Part shown: positions 1-5,027 of the stretch, one piece after another
Layout of the letters: each line of letters starts with the position of its first letter
How positions within the stretch are numbered: the first letter of the stretch is position 1
Source of the DNA: Kingella oralis
GTDB taxonomy: Bacteria; Pseudomonadota; Gammaproteobacteria; Burkholderiales; Neisseriaceae
Length of the DNA stretch: 7,311 nt
Direction of reading: 5' to 3'
Assembly (NCBI GenBank): GCA_905373195.1
Contig: CAJPSG010000048.1
Span: 1 to 7,311 of the forward strand
Made by a program: the position numbers and the translations under genes
The notes under the pieces: model-generated
Database searches by the model: none
What the model was told of the DNA's origin: nothing
Seen by the model: only the letters and a program-made list of their open reading frames with translations

Positions 1-2
1 TA

Positions 3-50
3 GGCGGCGAAACGCCTGCTCTGGCAAAAAATAGGCAAAAGGCAGCCTGA
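3..50 (+). CDS. possible 3' end of an upstream gene (partial)
   Basis: One plus frame is open from the window edge to a TGA at 48-50 and ends in ...AKNRQKAA. The stop is formed inside the uptake sequence at 40-51, exactly as at the end of rsmJ further on, where AAG-GCA-GCC-TGA also gives KAA-stop. That parallel is the only reason to favour this frame. The other two plus frames close at 31-33 and 67-69, and a minus-strand gene cannot be excluded. Sixteen codons are too few to name a product. Confidence 0.25.
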   Translation, partial: GGETPALAKNRQKAA

Positions 51-51
51 A
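40..51 (+). repeat. DNA uptake sequence (DUS), perfect
   Basis: Exact AGGCAGCCTGAA, upstream of the dehydrogenase gene. It probably overlaps the stop codon of the preceding gene. Confidence 0.9.
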
Positions 52-96
52 AGCAGATGGGCATTATAGATGTTTATGTTAAAAAGCGTAATTTTA

Positions 97-105
97 TGCT
101 AAATT
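97..105 (+). promoter_or_regulatory. possible extended -10 promoter of the dehydrogenase gene
   Basis: TGcTAAATT fits an extended -10 form (TG, one base, then a hexamer with 4 of 6 consensus bases). It lies in an AT-rich patch about 100 nt before the ATG at 204, and no good -35 is visible. A similar TGcTAAAAT precedes the methyltransferase gene. The leader that follows (about 112-180) is GC-rich, with GCTTCGC repeated at 120-126 and 133-139. Confidence 0.3.
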
Positions 106-191
106 GGAGCTGGGTTTTAGCTTCGCAACTCCGCTTCGCTACGCAGGCTGCCGCGCGTTGCTGCTGGCTTCGGCTGGAATTTTTTAGAGAC

Positions 192-198
192 AAGGAGA
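192..198 (+). promoter_or_regulatory. ribosome binding site that fixes the dehydrogenase start
   Basis: AAGGAGA lies five bases before the ATG at 204. This is the clearest Shine-Dalgarno in the window. It decides against the longer reading from the ATG at 57, whose extra residues look like translated leader. Confidence 0.8.
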
Positions 199-203
199 TT
201 GGA

Positions 204-944
204 ATGACAACAAAATCATTGGAAAACAACGCATTAGCAAATAAAGTGATATTGGTAACGGGGGCATCGCAGGGCTTGGGCGCGGAAGTGGCGAAGGCTT
301 GCGCGGCGGCGGGGGCAACGGTGGTGTTGCTGGGGCGCAGTCAAAAGAAATTGGAAAGGGTGTATGACGAGGTGTTGGCGGCGGGCGATGTGGAGCCGTT
401 TGCGATTTGTTTTGATATGATGGGCGCGCAGGAGCTGGAATTTGAACAACTGGCGCGCACGTTGGCAGAGGCGACGCAGGGCAAATTGGATGGGGTGATT
501 CATTGCGCAAGTTATTTTTACGCGCTCTCGCCGTTGGATTTTCAAACGGTGGCGGAGTGGGTGAACCAATACCGCATCAACACGGTGGCACCGATGGCTT
601 TAACGCGGGCGGTGTTGCCGCTGCTGAAAGAATCGCCCGATGCTTCGGTGATTTTTGTGGGCGAAAGCCATGGCGAAACGCCGCAGGCTTATTGGGGCGG
701 CTTTGGCGCGAGCAAGGCGGCGTTGAATTATTTGTGCAAGGTGGCGGCAGATGAGTGGGAGCGCTTCCCGAATTTGCGGGCAAATGTGCTGGTGCCAGGG
801 TCTATCAATTCACCGCAGCGCATTAAAACGCACCCTGGGGAAACGGCGGCGGAGCGCAAGGATATGGCGGATATTACGCCTGATTTTGTGTGGTGGGCGA
901 GCGAGGCAAGCAGGGGGCGCAGCGGGGAGATTGTGTATTTGTGA
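204..944 (+). CDS. YciK-like short-chain dehydrogenase/reductase with altered active site
   Basis: A 246-aa cytoplasmic Rossmann-fold protein of classical SDR length. The cofactor loop is TGASQGLG (residues 19-26), and R45 after the second strand suggests NADP(H). LDGVIHCAS (95-103) stands where most SDRs have NNAG. N126 (RINTVAP) matches the structural Asn, and VPGSINSP (197-204) is the PG turn. Overall it resembles E. coli YciK, including the ADITPDFVWW stretch near the end. The active site is unusual: the YxxxK motif reads F167-G-A-S-K171, so the catalytic Tyr is Phe, and the position 13 residues earlier, normally Ser, is E154 with Ser one place on (S155). K171 is kept. This predicts weak or different chemistry, or a non-catalytic role. 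The substrate is unknown, as I believe it also is for YciK. It appears monocistronic, with a good SD and an inverted DUS pair 13 nt past the stop. Family sure, function not. Confidence 0.93.
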   Translation: MTTKSLENNALANKVILVTGASQGLGAEVAKACAAAGATVVLLGRSQKKLERVYDEVLAAGDVEPFAICFDMMGAQELEFEQLARTLAEATQGKLDGVIHCASYFYALSPLDFQTVAEWVNQYRINTVAPMALTRAVLPLLKESPDASVIFVGESHGETPQAYWGGFGASKAALNYLCKVAADEWERFPNLRANVLVPGSINSPQRIKTHPGETAAERKDMADITPDFVWWASEASRGRSGEIVYL

Positions 945-957
945 GCCAGTATGATTG

Positions 958-998
958 AGGCAGCCTGAAAATGGGATTTATCTGTTTTCAGGCTGCCT
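958..998 (+). terminator. inverted DUS pair, probable terminator of the dehydrogenase gene
   Basis: Perfect DUS copies at 958-969 (+) and 987-998 (-) form a 14-bp perfect stem (958-971 with 985-998) around a 13-nt loop. The pair starts 13 nt after the stop codon. No T-run follows on either strand, so it would rely on hairpin strength. Inverted DUS pairs after genes are a known terminator arrangement in Neisseriaceae. Confidence 0.75.
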
Positions 999-1040
999 TA
1001 TGCTGTGGCGTTCAAGTTGAAATTCTTGTTGAAACCCAAA

Positions 1041-1052
1041 AGGCAGCCTGAA
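1041..1052 (+). repeat. DNA uptake sequence, perfect
   Basis: Exact AGGCAGCCTGAA in the 945-1203 intergenic region, with no inverted partner beside it. Confidence 0.9.
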
Positions 1053-1128
1053 AACCAAAATGGTGTGGTAACGGCTTATCGCCAAATGGTGTATTTCAAT
1101 TCAATAGGAGTGAACGAGTTAGCAGAAT

Positions 1129-1145
1129 GTCGGCGAGCCGCCGAC
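1129..1145. other. GC-rich perfect hairpin in intergenic DNA
   Basis: GTCGGCG and CGCCGAC form a 7-bp perfect stem around the triplet AGC. It lies downstream of era (minus strand) and downstream of the dehydrogenase terminator (plus strand). No T-run follows on either strand, so a simple intrinsic terminator is not indicated. The segment around it (about 1110-1172) is more GC-rich than the AT-richer DNA just before it and codes for nothing I recognise. A dispersed intergenic repeat or a small structured RNA is possible. Confidence 0.35.
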
Positions 1146-1174
1146 GCTCCATCGGTTGCAGAGTTCGCAAAAGT

Positions 1175-1186
1175 TTCAGGCTGCCC
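1175..1186 (-). repeat. DNA uptake sequence, one mismatch
   Basis: TTCAGGCTGCCC, read on the minus strand as GGGCAGCCTGAA: 11 of 12 bases, only the first differs. It is 17 nt beyond the era stop. No inverted partner is nearby, so it is not a clear terminator. Confidence 0.75.
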
Positions 1187-1203
1187 TTAATAATGAGCAA
1201 TGC

Positions 1204-2124
1204 TCACAACCCCAACTCATTCAAAAACCGCACATCATCCGCCCACCCCGATTTCACTTTCACCCACACTTTCAAAAACACTTTGCAATCAAACAGCTTT
1301 TCCATATCCAGCCGCGCCTCGGTGGAGATTTTTTTCAGCTTTTCGCCGCCCTTGCCAATCACAATCGGCTTTTGGTTTTCCTTATCCACCAACACGGCAA
1401 CATAAATATGATAAATGCCCTCGCCCGCGTCAAACTTTTCCACTTCCACGTTCATCGCGTAAGGCAGCTCTTCGCCCAGATAGCGAAACAGCTTTTCGCG
1501 CACGATTTCCGCCGCCAAAAAACGGTTGGATTTATCGGTAATCATGTCTTCGGGATACATCGGCACGCTTTCGGGCAGATAGGGTTTGAGCTTCGATAGC
1601 AGGTTGGCGATGCGTAGCCCATGCTTTGCGCTTACCACTTCGTCATCGGCAAAAGCAAATTCTTGCCGCACTTGGGCGATAAACGCATCCAGCGCGGCGG
1701 CATCTTTGGCTTTGTCGATTTGGTTCACCACCAGCACCACGGGCGTGTTTTTCGGCAGCTGCTGCAACACAATGCGGTCGGCATCGGAAAAGCGCATGGC
1801 TTCCACCACAAAGGCGATTACGTCCACATCGCGCACGGCTTCGGTTACGTTTTTGTTGAGCCGCTCGTTGAGCGCGTTGCGGTGGTAGGTTTGAAAGCCG
1901 GGGGTGTCCACGAACACAAACTGCGCGGTGTCGTCGGTGTAGATGCCGGTTACTTTGTGGCGCGTGGTTTGGGCTTTTTTGCTGGTGATGCTGATTTTTT
2001 GCCCGATGAGGTGGTTCATCAGCGTGGATTTGCCCACGTTGGGCCGCCCCACAATGGCGATAAAGCCGCAGCGATAGCCTTCGGCGGCGGTTTTTTCGTT
2101 GGCTAAAAATTCTTCTAGGTTCAT
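1204..2124 (-). CDS. era: GTPase Era, 30S ribosome assembly factor
   Basis: A 306-aa protein, close to the roughly 300 aa usual for Era. The N-terminal GTPase domain has G1 GRPNVGKS (26-33), switch I region QTTRH (52-56), G3 DTPG (73-76), G4 NQID (134-137; NKxD is commoner) and G5 SAK (165-167). The C-terminal KH domain carries GKGG (257-260) and ends in WVKVKSGWADD near the terminus. Era binds the 3' end of 16S rRNA and acts as a checkpoint in 30S maturation, loosely at the inner membrane. The ATG at 2124 gives the normal Era N-terminus; no strong SD stands before it. It lies 88 nt downstream of trmJ on the same strand with an inverted DUS pair between. RNase III (rnc), the usual partner gene in many bacteria, is not adjacent. 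Identification is secure. Confidence 0.97.
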   Translation of the reverse strand: MNLEEFLANEKTAAEGYRCGFIAIVGRPNVGKSTLMNHLIGQKISITSKKAQTTRHKVTGIYTDDTAQFVFVDTPGFQTYHRNALNERLNKNVTEAVRDVDVIAFVVEAMRFSDADRIVLQQLPKNTPVVLVVNQIDKAKDAAALDAFIAQVRQEFAFADDEVVSAKHGLRIANLLSKLKPYLPESVPMYPEDMITDKSNRFLAAEIVREKLFRYLGEELPYAMNVEVEKFDAGEGIYHIYVAVLVDKENQKPIVIGKGGEKLKKISTEARLDMEKLFDCKVFLKVWVKVKSGWADDVRFLNELGL

Positions 2125-2176
2125 GGCTGGGCTTTCTTGGGTAACGGGGTTGATGCTTGGTAAACAGAAATACGAT

Positions 2177-2211
2177 TTTCAGGCTGCCTCAATCTATTAG
2201 GCAGCCTGAAA
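2177..2211 (-). terminator. inverted DUS pair after trmJ, probable terminator
   Basis: Perfect DUS copies at 2178-2189 (-) and 2199-2210 (+) form a 13-bp perfect stem (2177-2189 with 2199-2211) around a 9-nt loop. It begins one base after the trmJ stop at 2213. No T-run follows. It would end trmJ transcripts or attenuate read-through into era, which has no obvious promoter of its own. Confidence 0.75.
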
Positions 2212-2212
2212 G

Positions 2213-3013
2213 TTATTCTTTCGGCAATTTCTGCTGCACCCTATTTAAAAATCCACGCAAAATATCAATGTCTTCCGTGGTGGTGTCGGCGCGGTTAAAC
2301 AGCGAATGCAGGCGGCGCACCATGCGCTCTTGGTTGCGGCGGCGGAAAAAATCCAGCTCGCTCATGGTGTCTTCCAAATGCTGCACCATGCCTGCCACTT
2401 GCTCGGCGGTGGCGAGATTGCGCTTGGGGATTAAATGGCTCATGTCCATGTTGACATGGCTAAACAGCTCGTAGCACACCACTTGCACGGCTTGCGCGAG
2501 GTTGAGCGAGAAATAATCGGGGTTGCCCGAAATGGTCATCAGGCGGTTGCATTGTTGCACTTCGTCTATGCTGAGCCCATAGGTTTCATTGCCAAACACC
2601 AGCGCGATTTGCTGCCCCGCTTGGGCAGCGGCGAGTAGGCTGGGTGCGAGTTGGCGCGGGGTTTGCAGCGGCGTGGTCAGCTCGCGGCGGCGGCTGGTGA
2701 GGGCGCAGCTAAGCGTTGTGCCTGCTAACGCTTCGGGCAGGGTGGCAACGATTTTGGCGTGTTCCAGCACGTCTCTTGCGCCGGATGACAGCACAAAACT
2801 CTCTTCGGGCAGCCTGAAATCGGCAGCTTGCTCGGCGATAAAGGCGGGCGGCTCGGGGGTCATCGGCGTTGCCATGATGTTGGGGGCAACGAGGGTGAGC
2901 CGGGTTAAGCCCATGGTTTTCATGGCGCGGGCAGCGGCGCCGATATTGGCGGGGTGGCTGGTGCGCGAGAGGACGATGCGGATGTTGGCTAGATAGGCGG
3001 GGAGCGTGGGCAT
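2213..3013 (-). CDS. trmJ: tRNA (cytidine/uridine-2'-O-)-methyltransferase TrmJ
   Basis: A 266-aa SPOUT-class (SpoU family) enzyme, slightly longer than E. coli TrmJ (246 aa). It 2'-O-methylates position 32 in the anticodon loop of tRNAs using S-adenosylmethionine. Motif 1 is HPANIGAAARAMKTMG (20-35), motif 2 FGNETYGL (140-147) and motif 3 NPDYFSLNLAQAV (164-176), the knotted-fold cofactor site. The C-terminal extension DIDILRG (248-254) is typical of TrmJ rather than other SpoU enzymes. Compared with E. coli TrmJ as I remember it, about 17-20 residues are added around 46-72, including FRLPE (66-70), encoded by a one-mismatch DUS. The ATG at 3013 starts the usual N-terminus (LANIRIVL); the frame is open further upstream, but that part crosses DUS copies and a promoter. 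SD is weak. Confidence 0.93.
   Translation of the reverse strand: MPTLPAYLANIRIVLSRTSHPANIGAAARAMKTMGLTRLTLVAPNIMATPMTPEPPAFIAEQAADFRLPEESFVLSSGARDVLEHAKIVATLPEALAGTTLSCALTSRRRELTTPLQTPRQLAPSLLAAAQAGQQIALVFGNETYGLSIDEVQQCNRLMTISGNPDYFSLNLAQAVQVVCYELFSHVNMDMSHLIPKRNLATAEQVAGMVQHLEDTMSELDFFRRRNQERMVRRLHSLFNRADTTTEDIDILRGFLNRVQQKLPKE
2807..2818 (+). repeat. DNA uptake sequence, one mismatch, inside trmJ
   Basis: GGGCAGCCTGAA, 11 of 12. On the coding (minus) strand it encodes FRLPE of TrmJ, inside the stretch that is longer than in E. coli TrmJ. Confidence 0.75.
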
Positions 3014-3032
3014 GATGGGACGTGGAGAATGG

Positions 3033-3073
3033 TTTTCAGGCAGCCTATTATACAAGAGTAGGCAGCCTGAAAA
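3033..3073. repeat. near-perfect inverted DUS pair around the trmJ promoter
   Basis: A perfect DUS at 3060-3071 (+) faces TTCAGGCAGCCT at 3035-3046, which differs from the inverted DUS by one central base. Arms 3033-3047 and 3059-3073 pair over 15 positions with one A-A mismatch, around an 11-nt loop. On the minus strand 3035-3046 reads AGGCTGCCTGAA, which from memory is the Simonsiella dialect. Confidence 0.7.
3047..3052 (-). promoter_or_regulatory. likely -10 box of the trmJ promoter
   Basis: The minus strand reads TATAAT, a perfect -10 hexamer, 33 nt before the trmJ ATG at 3013, giving a leader of roughly 25 nt. No recognisable -35 is seen 16-18 bp upstream. The box straddles the loop edge of the inverted DUS pair. 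Confidence 0.5.
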
Positions 3074-3136
3074 TGGGTTGCGGCTTGATTTTATCTGGAA
3101 CACGTTGGCTTGCTGCGCGACAACCCTTTGCAACCC

Positions 3137-3170
3137 AATAGGCAGCCTGAAACAATAGACAGCCTGAAAC
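3137..3170 (+). repeat. tandem 17-bp duplication carrying two DUS copies
   Basis: AATAGGCAGCCTGAAAC (3137-3153) is followed directly by AATAGACAGCCTGAAAC (3154-3170), 16 of 17 identical with no spacer. The first unit holds a perfect DUS (3140-3151), the second a copy with one G-to-A change (3157-3168). It looks like a local duplication followed by one mutation. Confidence 0.85.
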
Positions 3171-3203
3171 GCACTTTGCCCGCTGGTGGGCGCATCTTGC
3201 GTG

Positions 3204-3209
3204 TAAAAT
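3204..3209 (+). promoter_or_regulatory. possible -10 box upstream of rsmJ
   Basis: TAAAAT, preceded by TG, in the divergent trmJ-rsmJ region (3014-3311, 298 nt). It would give a leader of about 95 nt. No -35 is evident at standard spacing. Apart from DUS copies and these promoter candidates I see nothing else in the region. Confidence 0.25.
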
Positions 3210-3258
3210 TGCGCCCCGTCGCATGGCAATCGCCCGCGCCGTTATGCCGAATACCAGT

Positions 3259-3270
3259 AGGCAGCCTGAA
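3259..3270 (+). repeat. DNA uptake sequence, perfect
   Basis: Exact AGGCAGCCTGAA, 41 nt before the rsmJ ATG. With those at 3035-3168 it makes five DUS or near-DUS copies in one divergent intergenic region. Confidence 0.9.
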
Positions 3271-3311
3271 ACGCCGTTCAGCGTAGCTAAACCCTTTCCC
3301 CTTATTTCATT

Positions 3312-4043
3312 ATGACCCTATCCATCGTTACTGCCCTCCCCTTGCCCGATTACCTTGCCCATGCTGTTGCCATCAGGCAGCCTGAAAGCCCTGTTTACCT
3401 GCGCTACGACGAGCGCGGTTTATGCCTGTGCCAACAAGGCGAAAAAGGCGTGGTGCAAGTGGATTTTGCCAGCGGCGCGGCGCAATATCGGCGCACCCAA
3501 GGCGGCGGCGAATTGATTGCCAAAGCCGTGCAGCATACCGCGCGCCCTGTGGTGTGGGACGCAACAGGCGGCTTGGGGCGCGACAGCTTTGTGTTGGCGA
3601 GCCTAAACCTTGCCGTGCACACGTTTGAACAGCATCCCGCCGTGTTCGCGCTGCTGCAAGACGGTTTGCACCGCGCCGCGCAGTCGCCCGAAATCGCCGC
3701 CATCGCCGCGCGCATCATGCTGCATCAAGGCAACGCCGCCGCGCTGATGCCCGCGCTTGCCGCGCAAATGGGCAGGCCCGATGTGGTTTACCTTGACCCG
3801 ATGTACCCCGAGCGGCAAAAATCCGCCGCCGTTAAAAAAGAAATGGCGTATTTTCACGCGCTGATGGGGCAGCCTGAAAATGCCAACGATGCCGCGCTGT
3901 TTCAGGCTGCCCGCGCCGTTGCCAAAAAGCGCATCGTGGTCAAACGCCCGCGCTTGGGCGCGTTTTTGTGCGACGAAAAGCCTGCGTATCAGTATGCGGG
4001 CAAATCCACGCGGTTTGATGTTTATTTGCCAAAGGCAGCCTGA
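3312..4043 (+). CDS. rsmJ: 16S rRNA (guanine1516-N2)-methyltransferase RsmJ
   Basis: A 243-aa Rossmann methyltransferase, about the length of E. coli RsmJ (YhiQ, 250 aa). It methylates G1516 near the 3' end of 16S rRNA with S-adenosylmethionine. RRTQGGGELIAKAV (60-73) and DATGGLGRDSFVLAS (83-97) form the cofactor site. VVYLDPMYP (158-166) is the catalytic motif, followed by KSAAVKKEM (170-178) and VVKRP (209-213), all hallmarks of RsmJ. A DUS encodes RQPE (22-25) near the N-terminus, a hairpin of two near-DUS lies in codons 186-201, and a perfect DUS supplies the TGA stop (KAA-stop). The ATG at 3312 gives the expected length, but no SD is visible. The nucleotidyltransferase gene follows after 16 nt. 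Confidence 0.95.
   Translation: MTLSIVTALPLPDYLAHAVAIRQPESPVYLRYDERGLCLCQQGEKGVVQVDFASGAAQYRRTQGGGELIAKAVQHTARPVVWDATGGLGRDSFVLASLNLAVHTFEQHPAVFALLQDGLHRAAQSPEIAAIAARIMLHQGNAAALMPALAAQMGRPDVVYLDPMYPERQKSAAVKKEMAYFHALMGQPENANDAALFQAARAVAKKRIVVKRPRLGAFLCDEKPAYQYAGKSTRFDVYLPKAA
3375..3386 (+). repeat. DNA uptake sequence, perfect, coding RQPE in rsmJ
   Basis: Exact AGGCAGCCTGAA in frame as R22-Q-P-E25. The surrounding 18-mer (3372-3389) is identical to 4198-4215 in the next gene, where it is read in the same frame. Confidence 0.9.
3867..3912. repeat. inverted pair of near-DUS inside rsmJ
   Basis: GGGCAGCCTGAA (3867-3878, +) and TTCAGGCTGCCC (3901-3912, -) each match the DUS at 11 of 12 and pair as a perfect 13-bp stem (3867-3879 with 3900-3912) around a 20-nt loop. 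Both mismatches are at the complementary outer base, so pairing is kept. It lies about 130 nt before the end of the gene. Confidence 0.75.
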
Positions 4044-4044
4044 A
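4033..4044 (+). repeat. DNA uptake sequence, perfect, containing the rsmJ stop codon
   Basis: Exact AGGCAGCCTGAA; its TGA (4041-4043) is the rsmJ stop. It has no inverted partner, so read-through into the gene at 4060 is expected. Confidence 0.9.
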
Positions 4045-4059
4045 AATAGGAAACATAAA

Positions 4060-4818
4060 ATGTATCAATCCATCCAAACCAAACTCCACCAAATCGCCAC
4101 CAGCGAACCCTTACATCTCCTGCTCGCCGTAGAAAGCGGCAGCCGCGCATGGGGCTTCCCTTCGCCCGACAGCGATTACGACGTGCGCGCCGTCTATATC
4201 AGGCAGCCTGAAAGCTACCTCTGCATCGACGAGCCCAAAGACACCTTTGAATACATTGAAAACCAATGGTTTGACGTAGGCGGCTGGGACATCCGCAAAG
4301 CCCTGCGCCTGCTGCGCAAAAGCAATGCCGTGCTGCTGGAATGGCTGCGCTCGCCGATGGTTTACGCGCAGGACGATGAATTTACTCGCGCCCACGCCGC
4401 GCTTGCCCCGCAATACGCCCAAGCTGCGCCCTTGCTGCACCACTATCGCGGCATCGCCCGCAACGCCCTGTCGGCAATGGATTTGCACAGCGAAATCCGC
4501 CTGAAAAAATGGTTTTACGTTCTGCGCCCGCTGCTGGCGGCACGCTGGGCGGTGCAGCGCGGCGGCATACCGCCCATGACGCTTGCGGAGCTATCAGACG
4601 GGCTGCCCGCCGCTGTGCAAAACGAAATCCGCGAACTGGTCGCGCTAAAAGCCGAACGAGACGAAAGCTACCGCCACACCCTTTCAGGCAACCTGAAACG
4701 CTTTACGCGAGACTTGGCAGATGAAACCACCGTGCTGCAAGCCTCAGCACCTGTTGCCATGCCAAGTGAACCGCTGGACGAGCTGTTTCGGGCAACGCTG
4801 CGGCGCGTGTGGAGTTGA
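4060..4818 (+). CDS. nucleotidyltransferase domain protein (COG3541/RlaP type)
   Basis: A 252-aa predicted cytoplasmic protein of the polymerase-beta nucleotidyltransferase superfamily. The signature is SGSRAWGF (26-33) followed by SPDSDYDVRAVYI (35-47): the GS loop plus two metal-binding acids D39 and D41. FDVGGWDIRKALRLL (71-85), SNAVLLEWLRSP (88-99) and the helical remainder fit the family of B. subtilis YcgL, to my knowledge of unproven substrate. A third catalytic acid may be D72 or D77. A perfect DUS encodes RQPE (48-51) just after the second acid. The ATG at 4060 is preceded by AGGA with an 8-nt gap. It follows rsmJ by 16 nt and is probably cotranscribed. An apparent relative starts at 7252, beyond the restriction-modification genes. 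The fold assignment is firm; transfer of a nucleotide to RNA or protein is only inference. Confidence 0.88.
   Translation: MYQSIQTKLHQIATSEPLHLLLAVESGSRAWGFPSPDSDYDVRAVYIRQPESYLCIDEPKDTFEYIENQWFDVGGWDIRKALRLLRKSNAVLLEWLRSPMVYAQDDEFTRAHAALAPQYAQAAPLLHHYRGIARNALSAMDLHSEIRLKKWFYVLRPLLAARWAVQRGGIPPMTLAELSDGLPAAVQNEIRELVALKAERDESYRHTLSGNLKRFTRDLADETTVLQASAPVAMPSEPLDELFRATLRRVWS
4201..4212 (+). repeat. DNA uptake sequence, perfect, coding RQPE in the nucleotidyltransferase
   Basis: Exact AGGCAGCCTGAA in frame as R48-Q-P-E51, with the same flanking codons (Ile before, Ser after) as the copy in rsmJ. Confidence 0.9.
4686..4697 (+). repeat. DNA uptake sequence, one mismatch, in a short palindrome
   Basis: AGGCAACCTGAA, 11 of 12. 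With its flanks it reads TTTCAGG-CAA-CCTGAAA (4682-4698), a palindrome with 7-base arms. It encodes SGNLKR of the nucleotidyltransferase (209-214). Confidence 0.6.
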
Positions 4819-4835
4819 ATCTATATTATTAGGTT

Positions 4836-4847
4836 TTCAGGCTGCCT
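4836..4847 (-). repeat. DNA uptake sequence, perfect
   Basis: TTCAGGCTGCCT, 17 nt after the nucleotidyltransferase stop. No inverted partner is close enough to form a stem, so terminator function is doubtful. Confidence 0.88.
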
Positions 4848-4868
4848 ATTAAATAAAACCATGATTAA

Positions 4869-4952
4869 TCCAACACATTGAAAACAACACTATGTTTACA
4901 AAACGTGCTGGAAGCGCGTTATGTCGGCAAAACCAGCTATGCCAAAGAATAA
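4869..4952 (+). pseudogene. possible 3' remnant of a lost gene
   Basis: In the 209-nt gap between the nucleotidyltransferase and the methyltransferase, one frame is open from 4869 to a TAA at 4950-4952 and ends in VLEARYVGKTSYAKE. The last 48 bases are more GC-rich than the surrounding DNA and read like ordinary protein, while the DNA just upstream is AT-rich and closed in this frame (TAA at 4866-4868). There is no plausible start or SD. Perfect DUS copies lie at both sides (4836-4847 and 4957-4968). It may be the tail of a gene displaced when the restriction-modification genes arrived, or chance. Confidence 0.25.
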
Positions 4953-4956
4953 GCTA

Positions 4957-4968
4957 AGGCAGCCTGAA
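4957..4968 (+). repeat. DNA uptake sequence, perfect
   Basis: Exact AGGCAGCCTGAA immediately upstream of the methyltransferase promoter candidate. Confidence 0.9.
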
Positions 4969-4978
4969 ACAGGTTTTC

Positions 4979-4987
4979 TGCTAAAAT
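4979..4987 (+). promoter_or_regulatory. likely extended -10 promoter of the restriction-modification genes
   Basis: TGcTAAAAT: a TG, one base, then a hexamer with 5 of 6 consensus bases, 40 nt before the ATG at 5028, giving a leader of about 34 nt. The -35 position falls in the DUS and is poor, as expected for an extended -10 promoter. A second hexamer, CATAAT at 5003-5008, is an alternative. Confidence 0.5.
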
Positions 4988-5027
4988 CCACACCCGTTTT
5001 CCCATAATATTCATACGGTAATAATAC

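Noticed and set aside
57..203. N-terminal extension of the dehydrogenase from the ATG at 57
   Set aside because: The extra residues are unlike any SDR N-terminus, the stretch holds a likely promoter and leader, and a strong SD stands right before the ATG at 204.
1005..1190. 61-codon open frame in the dehydrogenase-era gap
   Set aside because: No SD, it crosses a DUS in each half and a hairpin, and the peptide resembles nothing known.
1194..1206. TGAGCA-A-TGCTCA palindrome as the era terminator
   Set aside because: A one-base loop cannot form as drawn, leaving a very short stem, and no T-run follows on the minus strand.
3014..3229. N-terminal extension of TrmJ
   Set aside because: The open frame runs through DUS copies and a TATAAT box. 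The TrmJ fold starts at the ATG at 3013 (LANIRIVL).
3880..4059. Upstream start for the nucleotidyltransferase inside rsmJ
   Set aside because: It would overlap the conserved rsmJ 3' end out of frame. The ATG at 4060 has an SD-like AGGA and gives the family's normal N-terminus.
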